Assembly: GCA_902477915.1 (NCBI GenBank)
Contig: CABSJA010000021.1
Coordinates: 1-29,614, forward strand
From: an uncultured Veillonella sp.
GTDB lineage: Bacteria; Bacillota; Negativicutes; Veillonellales; Veillonellaceae
Direction of reading: 5' to 3'
DNA: 29,614 nucleotides
Made by a program: the position numbers and the translations under genes
In this document: positions 23,693-29,614 of the stretch, piece by piece
Layout: each line of letters begins with the position of its first letter
How positions within the stretch are numbered: the stretch's first letter is position 1
Notes under the pieces: generated by a model
What the model was told of the DNA's origin: nothing
Seen by the model: only the letters and a program-made list of their open reading frames with translations
Database searches by the model: none

Positions 23693-23848
23693 TTACGGCC
23701 TTTTTATTGATACAAAATAAATCTGTTTTCGGCCTTGATTATCTATTTTTTCTTTATATTTTAGGGTTCTATCAGCCCTCAATAAATTAATGATAGGATT
23801 GAGGCGGATATATTCCGCCTCGTTGCTGCATGAGAAATGTATCTTCAT
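23693..23848 (-). CDS. 51-aa protein, fourth of the tiny coupled genes
   Basis: Starts MKIHFSCSNEAEYIRLNPII and ends QIYFVSIKRP; basic, mixed alpha/beta, no family recognised. Evidence that it is real: GGAGG 6 bases before the ATG, and an ATGA overlap with the stop of the gene before it, the same coupling used one gene earlier. A GAGGCGGA/TCCGCCTC stem (23801-23821) falls inside the coding sequence. Confidence 0.6.
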   Translation of the reverse strand: MKIHFSCSNEAEYIRLNPIINLLRADRTLKYKEKIDNQGRKQIYFVSIKRP

Positions 23849-24084
23849 ATCTGCCTCCTGCTTACTACGGCCGTAACAACTAAGTGCTTATTATTAAAAA
23901 TATGCTCACAAGTAACTGTAATATCTAGCATATTACCGAATTCATCTTGAATGATATTAAATTCTGTTTTAGTCAAGGCTAACAAAGTCACTTTATCAGT
24001 ATGTCTATTTACTACTAATTTAATCTTATCAAGATATTCATTTTTTAGACCTGGTATTTCTTCATGACGATCTAATACATTCAT
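23845..24084 (-). CDS. Small protein, unknown
   Basis: 79 aa from ATG 24084 (MNVLDRHEEIPGLKNEYLDK), with GGGGAGAG upstream; a start at 24099 is less likely. The start overlaps the previous stop by ATGA. Sequence is mixed, with TKTEFNIIQDEFGNMLDITV and a C-terminal strand-rich end. No family recognised. Probably an early replication or host-interaction gene, given its place between the helicase and structural genes. Confidence 0.65.
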   Translation of the reverse strand: MNVLDRHEEIPGLKNEYLDKIKLVVNRHTDKVTLLALTKTEFNIIQDEFGNMLDITVTCEHIFNNKHLVVTAVVSRRQI

Positions 24085-24260
24085 TGCAACTCTCCCCAAT
24101 CATAAATACTTGCTTTTAAACCTTTCTTAAAGGCCACTAATGTTATAGTAGCTACAACATCGTATATATCAATTTCTTTATTATTAAATCTATCAATACA
24201 TCTAAGGCTTAGCTCTTGTAATTCAATATTTGATTTTAAATATTGCATTTCTTTAGTCAT
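24081..24260 (-). CDS. Small protein, unknown
   Basis: 59 aa from ATG 24260 (MTKEMQYLKSNIELQELSLR), with GAGGAG 7 bases upstream. Mostly helical by sequence; FNNKEIDIYDVVATITLVAF suggests a C-terminal packed helix. It begins 4 bp after the 57-aa gene and is coupled to the next by ATGA. No family recognised. Confidence 0.62.
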   Translation of the reverse strand: MTKEMQYLKSNIELQELSLRCIDRFNNKEIDIYDVVATITLVAFKKGLKASIYDWGELQ

Positions 24261-24264
24261 TTTT

Positions 24265-24438
24265 TTACTCCTCATCTAAAGGTTTGATCTCACATTCAAC
24301 ATGAGTAATTTGTTGTCCTTTAACCTCATCAAATATACATTTATTAAAGGTAATAACAGCCTGGATAGTATCATCAATACAAATAACTACCCGCTCTAAT
24401 GTGTTTTCTTGTATCACAATATTTCTTGTATTTTTCAT
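24265..24438 (-). CDS. Small protein, unknown
   Basis: 57 aa from ATG 24438 (MKNTRNIVIQENTLERVVIC), with AAAGGAGC upstream; the longer frame from 24486 lacks a ribosome site and would cut into the candidate origin region. Acidic C-terminus (ECEIKPLDEE). First of four tiny genes after the helicase. No family recognised. Confidence 0.6.
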   Translation of the reverse strand: MKNTRNIVIQENTLERVVICIDDTIQAVITFNKCIFDEVKGQQITHVECEIKPLDEE

Positions 24439-24504
24439 ATATGCTCCTTTTGCAACTAGCTTATAACTGGCAATGTGATAGCACAAACACAGCGTTTATG
24501 CCTT

Positions 24505-24643
24505 TGTAACAAAGTAACTAGTTATTAAAGAAAACTTTATAATATATTTTGTAGAATATATTTAATAAAATATCCTATTAATATAAAAATATTAGTTACA
24601 ATAGTTACACTATACTGTAAATATAGATAATATCTATATTTAC
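24505..24643. other. Candidate replication origin of the element
   Basis: Short repeats of the TAGTTACA type: inverted copies TGTAACAA (24505-24512) and AGTAACTA (24513-24520), and direct copies TAGTTACA at 24593-24600 and 24602-24609. They flank about 65 bp of nearly pure A+T. A perfect 12-bp inverted repeat with a 3-nt centre follows at 24617-24643. It lies immediately after the helicase gene. Staphylococcal pathogenicity-island origins have this layout: iterons on both sides of an AT-rich core next to the rep gene. Confidence 0.5.
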
Positions 24644-24690
24644 GATGTAATAGGTAAAACATTAAAACGTGTTATATACATATTACAGTT

Positions 24691-26067
24691 TTATTTTTTC
24701 TGATATGAGCGCTTACCACGTAATTCACCAACCCCAATCTGAATACTTTCATATCCTAAACGATATAATTCACGCCCAAACGTATTATTTGCCAATGGTT
24801 TATATCCATTTTCCTTGCACCACTCTTTATAGAGGTTATAGACTTGTACGGTAGTTAAATCTGATATAGTTTTAATCGCTGCTATCCACTCAAAATTACT
24901 ACCAGTATCAATACGCCAACCGCTTTCATTCATTTCACTAACAAATAGCGCTACTGGGTTCGTATCAGTCATATGTTTTTTAGTTGCTGTTTGTATTAAT
25001 TCTGGTATATGGATCTCATTTATAATATTAGGTACCTCTTTTAATACTCTATTCAGCAGCACTGATAAACCGCCGCTTTTAACAATTTCTTGTACTATAT
25101 TAGGTGCTGCCGTGGCCGTTCCCCTAATACGCTGCGTGAATGGTATAACAATAAGTCTATCGGCCATGCCTTGCGATGTATCTGTAATACGTGGTACTGA
25201 GTTAGCTGAAAATAATAATTTTTGTGTTACTACAAAGGCAAACATAAGGCCAAATTTAGGGTTAGCATGTACTGGCTCACCACTAACAACCTTTTTAAGT
25301 ACTGCGCTTTCTAATAAAGCACTTGCCTCTATATCATCACCTAGATTAACCATTTTTCCATAAAGACTACCAATATACCTATCATCGCCAAATTTAACTA
25401 AGCCTAGAATACTGATATTCTCACGACCGTAAAATAGCTTTAGTAAATTAAGAAATGTACTCTTACCATTGCCGCCCTCACCAAACAAAATAAAGAATTT
25501 TTGTAGATGATTGTCAGGCCATAAACCATATGCAATGATCTGATAAATAAATGTATGCATTTCTCTATTATCACCAAAGAGATTTTTCATGAATGTATTT
25601 AATGCATCATTTTCTAAGGCTTTAGGATCATACTTAACTGGTATGTAATTCCTTAATATCGTACCAGGCGTTTTCTGCACTACTTCACCAGTCCTTATAT
25701 TAAGAAGGCAATTCAAACACCCTACTATATGAGGATCAGTAATATAACAATCGCTAATTATACTTTTGATGTACTCCCATACCTCTTTACGTGCATTGGT
25801 TTTTAATTCTTTATCTTCAAGAATAGTAAGTCTATTACATTCGGATTTACTAAACGGTTCGTAATTATTATTTTTAGGATTAAAGAAATATATATCTACA
25901 TCATCAGGCGGCGCACCGTCTAATAAATTTTCATTAATAATACGTTTTAAATGATATTTCTTAATTAGATAATCACCCATTTTATTATGTAAAAACTTTT
26001 TACCGTCATAAAATATTGGTTTACTAACACTCAAAAGGCTTCTTCCTCCTTTATGTTTCTTTAACAT
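24691..26067 (-). CDS. SF3 helicase / D5-type replication protein
   Basis: 458 aa. A D5_N-like region comes first (about 60-180), then the SF3 ATPase: Walker A GEGGNGKST (196-204), Walker B region MVNLGDDIE (239-247), motif C-like LLFSANSVP and arginine finger MADRLIVIPF (R304). The C-terminal about 90 residues resemble a winged-helix DNA-binding domain (VQVYNLYKEWCKENGYKPL, GRELYRLG). It lacks the N-terminal primase domain of full P4-alpha-type proteins (about 770 aa), so it is the helicase half only. The ATG at 26067 has no ribosome site; TTG at 26034 behind AAAGGAGG is the better start (447 aa). It should unwind the element's origin just downstream. Confidence 0.85.
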   Translation of the reverse strand: MLKKHKGGRSLLSVSKPIFYDGKKFLHNKMGDYLIKKYHLKRIINENLLDGAPPDDVDIYFFNPKNNNYEPFSKSECNRLTILEDKELKTNARKEVWEYIKSIISDCYITDPHIVGCLNCLLNIRTGEVVQKTPGTILRNYIPVKYDPKALENDALNTFMKNLFGDNREMHTFIYQIIAYGLWPDNHLQKFFILFGEGGNGKSTFLNLLKLFYGRENISILGLVKFGDDRYIGSLYGKMVNLGDDIEASALLESAVLKKVVSGEPVHANPKFGLMFAFVVTQKLLFSANSVPRITDTSQGMADRLIVIPFTQRIRGTATAAPNIVQEIVKSGGLSVLLNRVLKEVPNIINEIHIPELIQTATKKHMTDTNPVALFVSEMNESGWRIDTGSNFEWIAAIKTISDLTTVQVYNLYKEWCKENGYKPLANNTFGRELYRLGYESIQIGVGELRGKRSYQKK

Positions 26068-26095
26068 TTTGATATAATAATAGAAAGGTATTTTA

Positions 26096-26335
26096 CTATA
26101 CCTCTTTAGTTAAATATTGGTTATGAGTAGACTTGAAAAAGTCATCAAAATCATCTAATTTAACTAATTTACATTTAGGCCCAATTTCAACGAATGATTT
26201 TTTGTATTTTGCGGTACGTTTCATTCGTTGAATTAGCCTATACACCTGCATGCGACTTAGATCATAAGCCTTGCCAATATTCTTATACTGTATGTATCGC
26301 TGATTTATCGGCGTTACACTTTCAACAATCTTCAT
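26096..26335 (-). CDS. Small HTH DNA-binding protein (excisionase/AlpA-like position)
   Basis: 79 aa. The HTH is about residues 19-38 (IGKAYDLSRMQVYRLIQRMK), followed by basic residues and a C-terminal LVKLDDFDDFFKS. Size and place between the Cro-like gene and the helicase gene fit an excisionase or an early activator, but the family is not certain. GGAAAGG precedes the ATG. Its leader carries a GC-rich stem (26350-26371). Confidence 0.65.
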   Translation of the reverse strand: MKIVESVTPINQRYIQYKNIGKAYDLSRMQVYRLIQRMKRTAKYKKSFVEIGPKCKLVKLDDFDDFFKSTHNQYLTKEV

Positions 26336-26349
26336 ATATTAACCTTTCC

Positions 26350-26375
26350 ACGCTGCCTATTATGGCGGCGTTTTT
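26350..26375 (+). terminator. Plus-strand terminator-like hairpin
   Basis: ACGCTGCC pairs with GGCGGCGT (one G-U) around TATTAT and is followed by TTTTTC on the plus strand. It faces against the early operon, so it would stop antisense transcripts. On the minus strand it is a leader hairpin for the 79-aa gene. Confidence 0.5.
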
Positions 26376-26431
26376 CTTTCACCTTAATACAACGCTTTGA
26401 GATGATTATATGAGGTTTGATTTGCGTCATA

Positions 26432-26644
26432 TTAAATATTAAATAATTCTGTAAAACTAATAGGTTCGTTTAATTCTGTTTCGAGTGCAGTATGGATCGT
26501 TTTCATCTCATCTCTTGTAAATTGAGCTTCGTGGTTTTCTTTTCGCCCATATGCTTGAGCAGTAATTCCTATAAATTCCCCCATCGCCTTTTGAGATAAG
26601 CCGCACCGATTACGATATCCGATTAACTTATTGAACTCTTTCAT
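26432..26644 (-). CDS. Cro-like HTH (XRE) regulator
   Basis: 70 aa, HTH about residues 14-36 (CGLSQKAMGEFIGITAQAYG). Acidic helix at the end. First gene of the element's leftward operon and divergent from the repressor, with operator-like palindromes between them. It probably acts as the Cro-type counterpart. AAGGAGG lies 7 bases upstream of the ATG. Confidence 0.82.
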   Translation of the reverse strand: MKEFNKLIGYRNRCGLSQKAMGEFIGITAQAYGRKENHEAQFTRDEMKTIHTALETELNEPISFTELFNI

Positions 26645-26692
26645 TAATTCACCTCCTTTTTGTTTTATATATAAATCTATTATCTTAATTTT

Positions 26693-26729
26693 AGAGTTAT
26701 ATATAACTCTACTTAAATACTACTACCAA
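26693..26729 (-). promoter_or_regulatory. Early leftward promoter with overlapping operator
   Basis: The perfect 18-bp palindrome AGAGTTATATATAACTCT (26693-26710) covers the -10 (TATATA, 26700-26705). The -35 is TTGGTA (26724-26729), spacing 18. Thirteen bases of the palindrome recur at 26776-26788. Confidence 0.55.
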
Positions 26730-26775
26730 TATCGTAAATTGTAAAGTATATATTTCTATTTTAATTAAATTTGCA

Positions 26776-26788
26776 TTATATATAACTC
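26776..26788 (+). promoter_or_regulatory. Second operator-like copy TTATATATAACTC
   Basis: Identical to 26697-26709 of the palindromic operator. It lies 5 bp upstream of the repressor -35 box, so binding here could set repressor autoregulation. Confidence 0.45.
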
Positions 26789-26793
26789 AATTA

Positions 26794-26822
26794 TTGATAA
26801 AATCACAATCAACATATATAAT
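26794..26822 (+). promoter_or_regulatory. Repressor promoter
   Basis: TTGATA (26794-26799), 17-bp spacer, TATAAT (26817-26822). The start would be near 26829, giving an mRNA leader of only about a dozen bases before the ATG at 26841. Confidence 0.65.
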
Positions 26823-26840
26823 CAAAATAGAGGTGATTAT

Positions 26841-27458
26841 ATGATTATTAGCAATTTAAAAACTATACTAGCCAATAAAAATATATCTGCTACTGGCTTA
26901 GCTAAAACATCAGGCGTTAGCCGTACCGCAATAAATCAGCTAGTAAATAATATTAGTGGTGGTATACAGTTTGAAACAGTAAATAAAATATGTTCTGTGT
27001 TAAATATAGGGTTAGAGGACTTAATCTCTTTTGCTCCTTTTGATATTAATATAGAGGCAAGAAATCCTAAGTTTAATAATAAATCTATACTAATTGATCT
27101 AGAGTTACATATAACCAAATATGGTAAAAGCGATATTCCTTTATTTATGGGTAATACATTTACACATATATTCTTTTTGAACATAGAATACAAGGAATAT
27201 AACGATATTCCGCCAGTATTCAAAATATCTTTTGAGAAAAAAGAGGATATTTTGCTATATCAAGAATTAATGTCAACTGCACCTATACAAATTAACACTC
27301 ATATTATTGAACAATTAGAATGCAAGTTAAGATCTGCAATAGAAACGGTATATAATAATGAGTTTGATATCTCAATACCTATGGAGTTCCAAACACTCTT
27401 TACAGACGGTAAAGTATCACCTATAAATTTGTATACGCTATTAAGCCTTATAAAATAG
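26841..27458 (+). CDS. CI-like HTH repressor without peptidase domain
   Basis: 205 aa. The N-terminal XRE HTH (residues about 15-40, ATGLAKTSGVSRTAINQLVN) binds DNA; AGAGGTG precedes the ATG. The C-terminal about 130 residues have no recognisable Ser/Lys peptidase S24 motif as found in LexA-type, SOS-cleaved repressors. Induction therefore probably does not depend on RecA self-cleavage. In SaPI-type satellites the Stl repressor is removed by a helper-phage protein; the same logic is possible here (inference). Confidence 0.8.
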   Translation: MIISNLKTILANKNISATGLAKTSGVSRTAINQLVNNISGGIQFETVNKICSVLNIGLEDLISFAPFDINIEARNPKFNNKSILIDLELHITKYGKSDIPLFMGNTFTHIFFLNIEYKEYNDIPPVFKISFEKKEDILLYQELMSTAPIQINTHIIEQLECKLRSAIETVYNNEFDISIPMEFQTLFTDGKVSPINLYTLLSLIK

Positions 27459-27467
27459 CTACTGTAT

Positions 27468-27487
27468 ACCGCCCTATGAAAGGCGGT
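27468..27487 (+). promoter_or_regulatory. Hairpin covering the integrase ribosome site
   Basis: ACCGCC pairs with GGCGGT around 8 nt. The 3' arm contains the AGGCGG ribosome site, 4 bases before the integrase ATG at 27492. It could mask translation of the integrase when transcribed from the repressor promoter. Confidence 0.4.
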
Positions 27488-27491
27488 TATT

Positions 27492-28649
27492 ATGTGGATA
27501 GAAGAAAGAGCCACAAACACAGGAACAAAATACATATATTATGAACGCTATAATTGCCCTATAACGGGCAAATTAAAGCGTGTTAGTATTTCTTTAAATG
27601 GGAATAGTCCTACATACAAAAAACAAGCCTCTAAGCTGCTACATGAAAAAATAGCGCAAGTATTAGACGGCTATGAACAAGACAAATATATAACGCTGCA
27701 TGAGGTGGCGCATTTATGGCTAGATCATACCAGGCCTACTGTAAAACTAGCTACTCACGTAAACCATAATACCCACGTTAAAAAGATTTTTAAGTATATC
27801 CCTACTGATATACCAATCATCAAAGTAACACCTATTATGATTGAGGAGCTAGCAAATAAAGTATATTATGTTGAAAATCGTAGCTATCACTATAGCAAGT
27901 CATTAATGACAACGGTTAGGGCTATTTTTCGTTATGCTAAGCGTAGAGGCCTAGTAAAAGACATTCAGGACATAGAGGACATCAAAATAATAAAAAAGCC
28001 TTTCAGCCGCGATGAGGTGGCTAAAAAGCAAAATAAATTTCTTGATAATATGGAGTTAAAAGAGGTCCTAAGGCAATTAAACGATATAAGTCCTAGAATA
28101 TCCCTATTGGTAGAATTCATAAGTCTTACAGGTCTAAGAATTGGCGAATTACTGGCCTTACGTTATTGCGACTATGACAAAGAAAAAGCCACTATTAATA
28201 TTAATGGTACATTACAATATCATTGTAATAATAGCAGCGAAATAAAGCGCGGAACGCCTAAAAATATTTACTCTGTTAGAGATGTAAAGCTATGCAATAG
28301 AGCCGTTCGCATATTAGAACGGCTCACAACAGAAAATAAACGCCGTTCTTTATGGTTCAATGGCTACCATGAACAAGGCTATATATTCACTGCTAAGCGT
28401 GGCAACCCTTATGACATGCAATACATCAACAAAATACTAAAACGCGTATCTATAGGCGATAAACACATCACTACGCACATATTTAGACATACTCATATTA
28501 GTATCTTATCAGAATTAGGCGTGCCGCTAAAAGCCATAATGCAGCGTGTAGGACATAATGATCCTGCTACTACATTAAGCATATATACTCATGTGACACA
28601 GGCAATGAATGAGGACGTTATAAACAAGCTAAATGCTAGAAATGGCTAG
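27492..28649 (+). CDS. Tyrosine recombinase / integrase
   Basis: 385 aa. An N-terminal arm-binding type domain (about 1-60, KYIYYERYNCPITGKLKRV) is followed by a SAM-like core-binding domain (about 65-165). The catalytic domain has R216 (TGLRIGELLAL), H329 and R332 (HIFRHTH), H355 (VGHND) and nucleophile Y365 (LSIYTHV); all are present. It is of usual phage-integrase length and starts 33 bp after the repressor on the same strand. It should integrate the element at tRNA-Ser; the paired TTGCCCCAT repeats suit its arm-binding domain. Confidence 0.95.
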   Translation: MWIEERATNTGTKYIYYERYNCPITGKLKRVSISLNGNSPTYKKQASKLLHEKIAQVLDGYEQDKYITLHEVAHLWLDHTRPTVKLATHVNHNTHVKKIFKYIPTDIPIIKVTPIMIEELANKVYYVENRSYHYSKSLMTTVRAIFRYAKRRGLVKDIQDIEDIKIIKKPFSRDEVAKKQNKFLDNMELKEVLRQLNDISPRISLLVEFISLTGLRIGELLALRYCDYDKEKATININGTLQYHCNNSSEIKRGTPKNIYSVRDVKLCNRAVRILERLTTENKRRSLWFNGYHEQGYIFTAKRGNPYDMQYINKILKRVSIGDKHITTHIFRHTHISILSELGVPLKAIMQRVGHNDPATTLSIYTHVTQAMNEDVINKLNARNG

Positions 28650-28651
28650 GC

Positions 28652-28672
28652 TTGCCCCATAACTTGCCCCAT
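28652..28672 (+). repeat. Paired TTGCCCCAT repeats, right end (integrase arm sites)
   Basis: TTGCCCCAT at 28652-28660 and 28664-28672, again with a 12-bp period, starting 3 bases after the integrase stop. Counterpart of the left-end pair at 20855-20875. Confidence 0.6.
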
Positions 28673-28717
28673 AGAGATATTGAAAATCAAACAATACAAG
28701 TATTTACGCGCTATTTA

Positions 28718-28742
28718 GGTTCTACTCCCTAATTCTCTGCCA
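28718..28742 (+). other. Attachment site attR (diverged tRNA-Ser 3' end)
   Basis: Twenty of 25 bases match the tRNA end at 20701-20725; the last 8, CTCTGCCA, are identical. The T-arm pairing is lost, so it is not a working tRNA part. Probably the host's original 3' end, displaced and free to drift. Confidence 0.6.
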
Positions 28743-28755
28743 ACTAAACTATATA

Positions 28756-28784
28756 AAGCGCTAACCATGGTTAGCGCTTTTTTT
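28756..28784 (+). terminator. Strong terminator right of attR
   Basis: AAAGCGCTAACC pairs with GGTTAGCGCTTT, followed by TTTTT. It lies 13 bp after attR and is probably the original terminator of the tadA/tRNA-Ser unit, cut off by the insertion. The rest of 28785-28926 is AT-rich upstream sequence of the MFS gene without a clear promoter. Confidence 0.88.
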
Positions 28785-28926
28785 GTATCTATATTGACCC
28801 AATTTATATAACACTATTGTTACCTATATAATTAGTCTATATTTATCAATACTTTGGTAACTTTATGAGTTATAATATACACAAGATATAATTACTGCTA
28901 TTAAATAGACTCAAGGGGACACGACT

Positions 28927-29614
28927 ATGAAAAAATATTACCCGTATCTCATCACATTGAGCCATATGATTAATGACTCTTGTCAAAGTGTGTTGCCTGC
29001 CCTCTTACCACTGTTCATTTATACCTATGGACTGAGTTTGGAGCAAGCAGGTTTTCTTATCTTAGCTAATACAGCATTATCGTCATTATTACAGCCATTA
29101 CTAGGCTATATTTCAGACAAGATCAATCAACCGCGACTCATTGCCTTTGGTGTTTTATTATCCGCCTGTAGTACAGGTATGATGGGCTTTGTTACCTCTT
29201 ATGAAAGCCTCCTTGTTTGCGCCACCTTAGCAGGTGTAGGTTCCTCTATCTTCCATCCAGAGGGCGCTAAAATTATGAACCGCCTCGGTGGTGGTAAAAA
29301 GGGTAAGGCTATGGGCACCTTTGCCATAGGCGGCAGTTCTGGCTTTGCCTTTGGTCCACTCTTTGCAGGCGCCATCGCCTATACAGTAGGTCCACATGGA
29401 CTAGCTGCTTTTACAGTGGCAGGTATTATTATATTTACTGCTCTATTCGCGCTCATGCCACGCATCGTAGCGCATGCGCGTACCATTGATCAAGCAGTAG
29501 CTACAGAAAATCCAATTGTAGCCGCAAAACCACTAAAAAACTATTGGAAATACTTTGGTATCTTGTTCATTATCATCCTAAGCCAGTCGGTAAACTTCCG
29601 CGTTATCAATGCGT
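28927..29614 (+). CDS. MFS transporter, fosmidomycin-resistance (Fsr) type, C-terminus outside window
   Basis: 229 codons from ATG 28927, behind AAGGGGAC, open to the window edge. N-terminal LSHMINDSCQSVLPALLPLF, LLGYISDKINQPRLIAFG between helices 2 and 3, and the Fsr hallmark SSIFHPEGAKI near residue 115. About seven hydrophobic segments are visible. Homologues in E. coli export fosmidomycin; the natural substrate is not known. It is host sequence, not part of the element. Confidence 0.85.
   Translation, partial: MKKYYPYLITLSHMINDSCQSVLPALLPLFIYTYGLSLEQAGFLILANTALSSLLQPLLGYISDKINQPRLIAFGVLLSACSTGMMGFVTSYESLLVCATLAGVGSSIFHPEGAKIMNRLGGGKKGKAMGTFAIGGSSGFAFGPLFAGAIAYTVGPHGLAAFTVAGIIIFTALFALMPRIVAHARTIDQAVATENPIVAAKPLKNYWKYFGILFIIILSQSVNFRVINA

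Larger units (their letters stand above)
20701..28742. mobile_element. Integrated phage-satellite-like element of about 8 kb in tRNA-Ser
   Basis: Bounded by the tRNA 3' end and its diverged copy. Contents from the right: integrase, repressor, divergent Cro-like regulator, small HTH protein, SF3 helicase, candidate origin, four tiny coupled genes, scaffolding protein, major capsid protein, terminator, and three small genes. It is visibly more AT-rich than the flanks. There is no terminase, portal, protease, head-tail joining, tail or lysis gene, so it cannot form infectious phage alone. The module order (int, divergent switch, rep, ori, structural genes) is like that of phage-inducible chromosomal islands. 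It could instead be a degraded prophage, but the compact overlapping genes with good ribosome sites argue against decay. Confidence 0.75.

Noticed and set aside
26936..27223. 95-aa minus-strand frame opposite the repressor
   Set aside because: Antisense to the HTH repressor, with no start signals.
28711..28742. Possible second tRNA or pseudo-tRNA at the right end
   Set aside because: Only the last 25 bases resemble tRNA-Ser; no acceptor 5' half, D-arm or anticodon arm. Best explained as attR.

Overview
The window looks like chromosome of a low-GC Negativicutes bacterium, most likely a Veillonella. This rests on gene content and protein style (E. coli-type SpeD, DUF4127 protein, MetNI plus a YerC-like regulator, GGAGG ribosome sites), not on a database match. 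It has two parts: an ordinary housekeeping chromosome (1-20725 and 28743-29614) and an approximately 8 kb integrated element (20726-28742).

Housekeeping part, nearly all on the minus strand. Reading rightward: a malic enzyme cut by the left edge, with its own sigma-A promoter; speD; the rph-rdgB-metallophosphoesterase cluster known from Firmicutes; an overlapping pair of a histone-deacetylase-fold amidohydrolase and a hydantoinase/oxoprolinase-family protein; a four-gene operon of thioesterase, murI, a membrane-anchored protein and a CofE-like ligase, with a clear promoter and terminator; a YkvA/DUF1232 protein behind a helical-repeat protein; an SDR and a TSUP transporter; metN-metI-yerC; a D-amino acid aminotransferase; an acyltransferase and a secreted DUF4127 protein; and a UPF0126 membrane protein divergent from tadA. 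The end of tadA runs into tRNA-Ser(CGA), sharing 47 bases.

The element sits at the 3' end of that tRNA. An imperfect copy of the last 25 tRNA bases (20 of 25 identical) lies at 28718-28742. Both ends carry a pair of TTGCCCCAT repeats with the same 12-bp period, which look like integrase arm sites. The right side holds a tyrosine integrase and a repressor facing a Cro-like regulator across operator-like palindromes. The minus-strand operon then encodes a second HTH protein, an SF3/D5-type helicase, a likely replication origin (short repeats flanking AT-rich DNA) and four tiny coupled genes, one of which (23693-23848) is only 51 codons long. After a palindrome-rich 480-bp stretch come a scaffolding protein and an HK97-type major capsid protein, a terminator, and three more small genes, the last resembling phage late regulators. 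No terminase, portal, head-tail, tail or lysis gene is present.

The best reading is a phage satellite that makes its own capsid shell but borrows packaging and tails from a helper phage. It resembles PICI and capsid-forming PICI elements in logic but has a much smaller structural module. The capsid-plus-scaffold pair, the candidate origin, the arm sites and the tadA/tRNA overlap are the observations most worth following.
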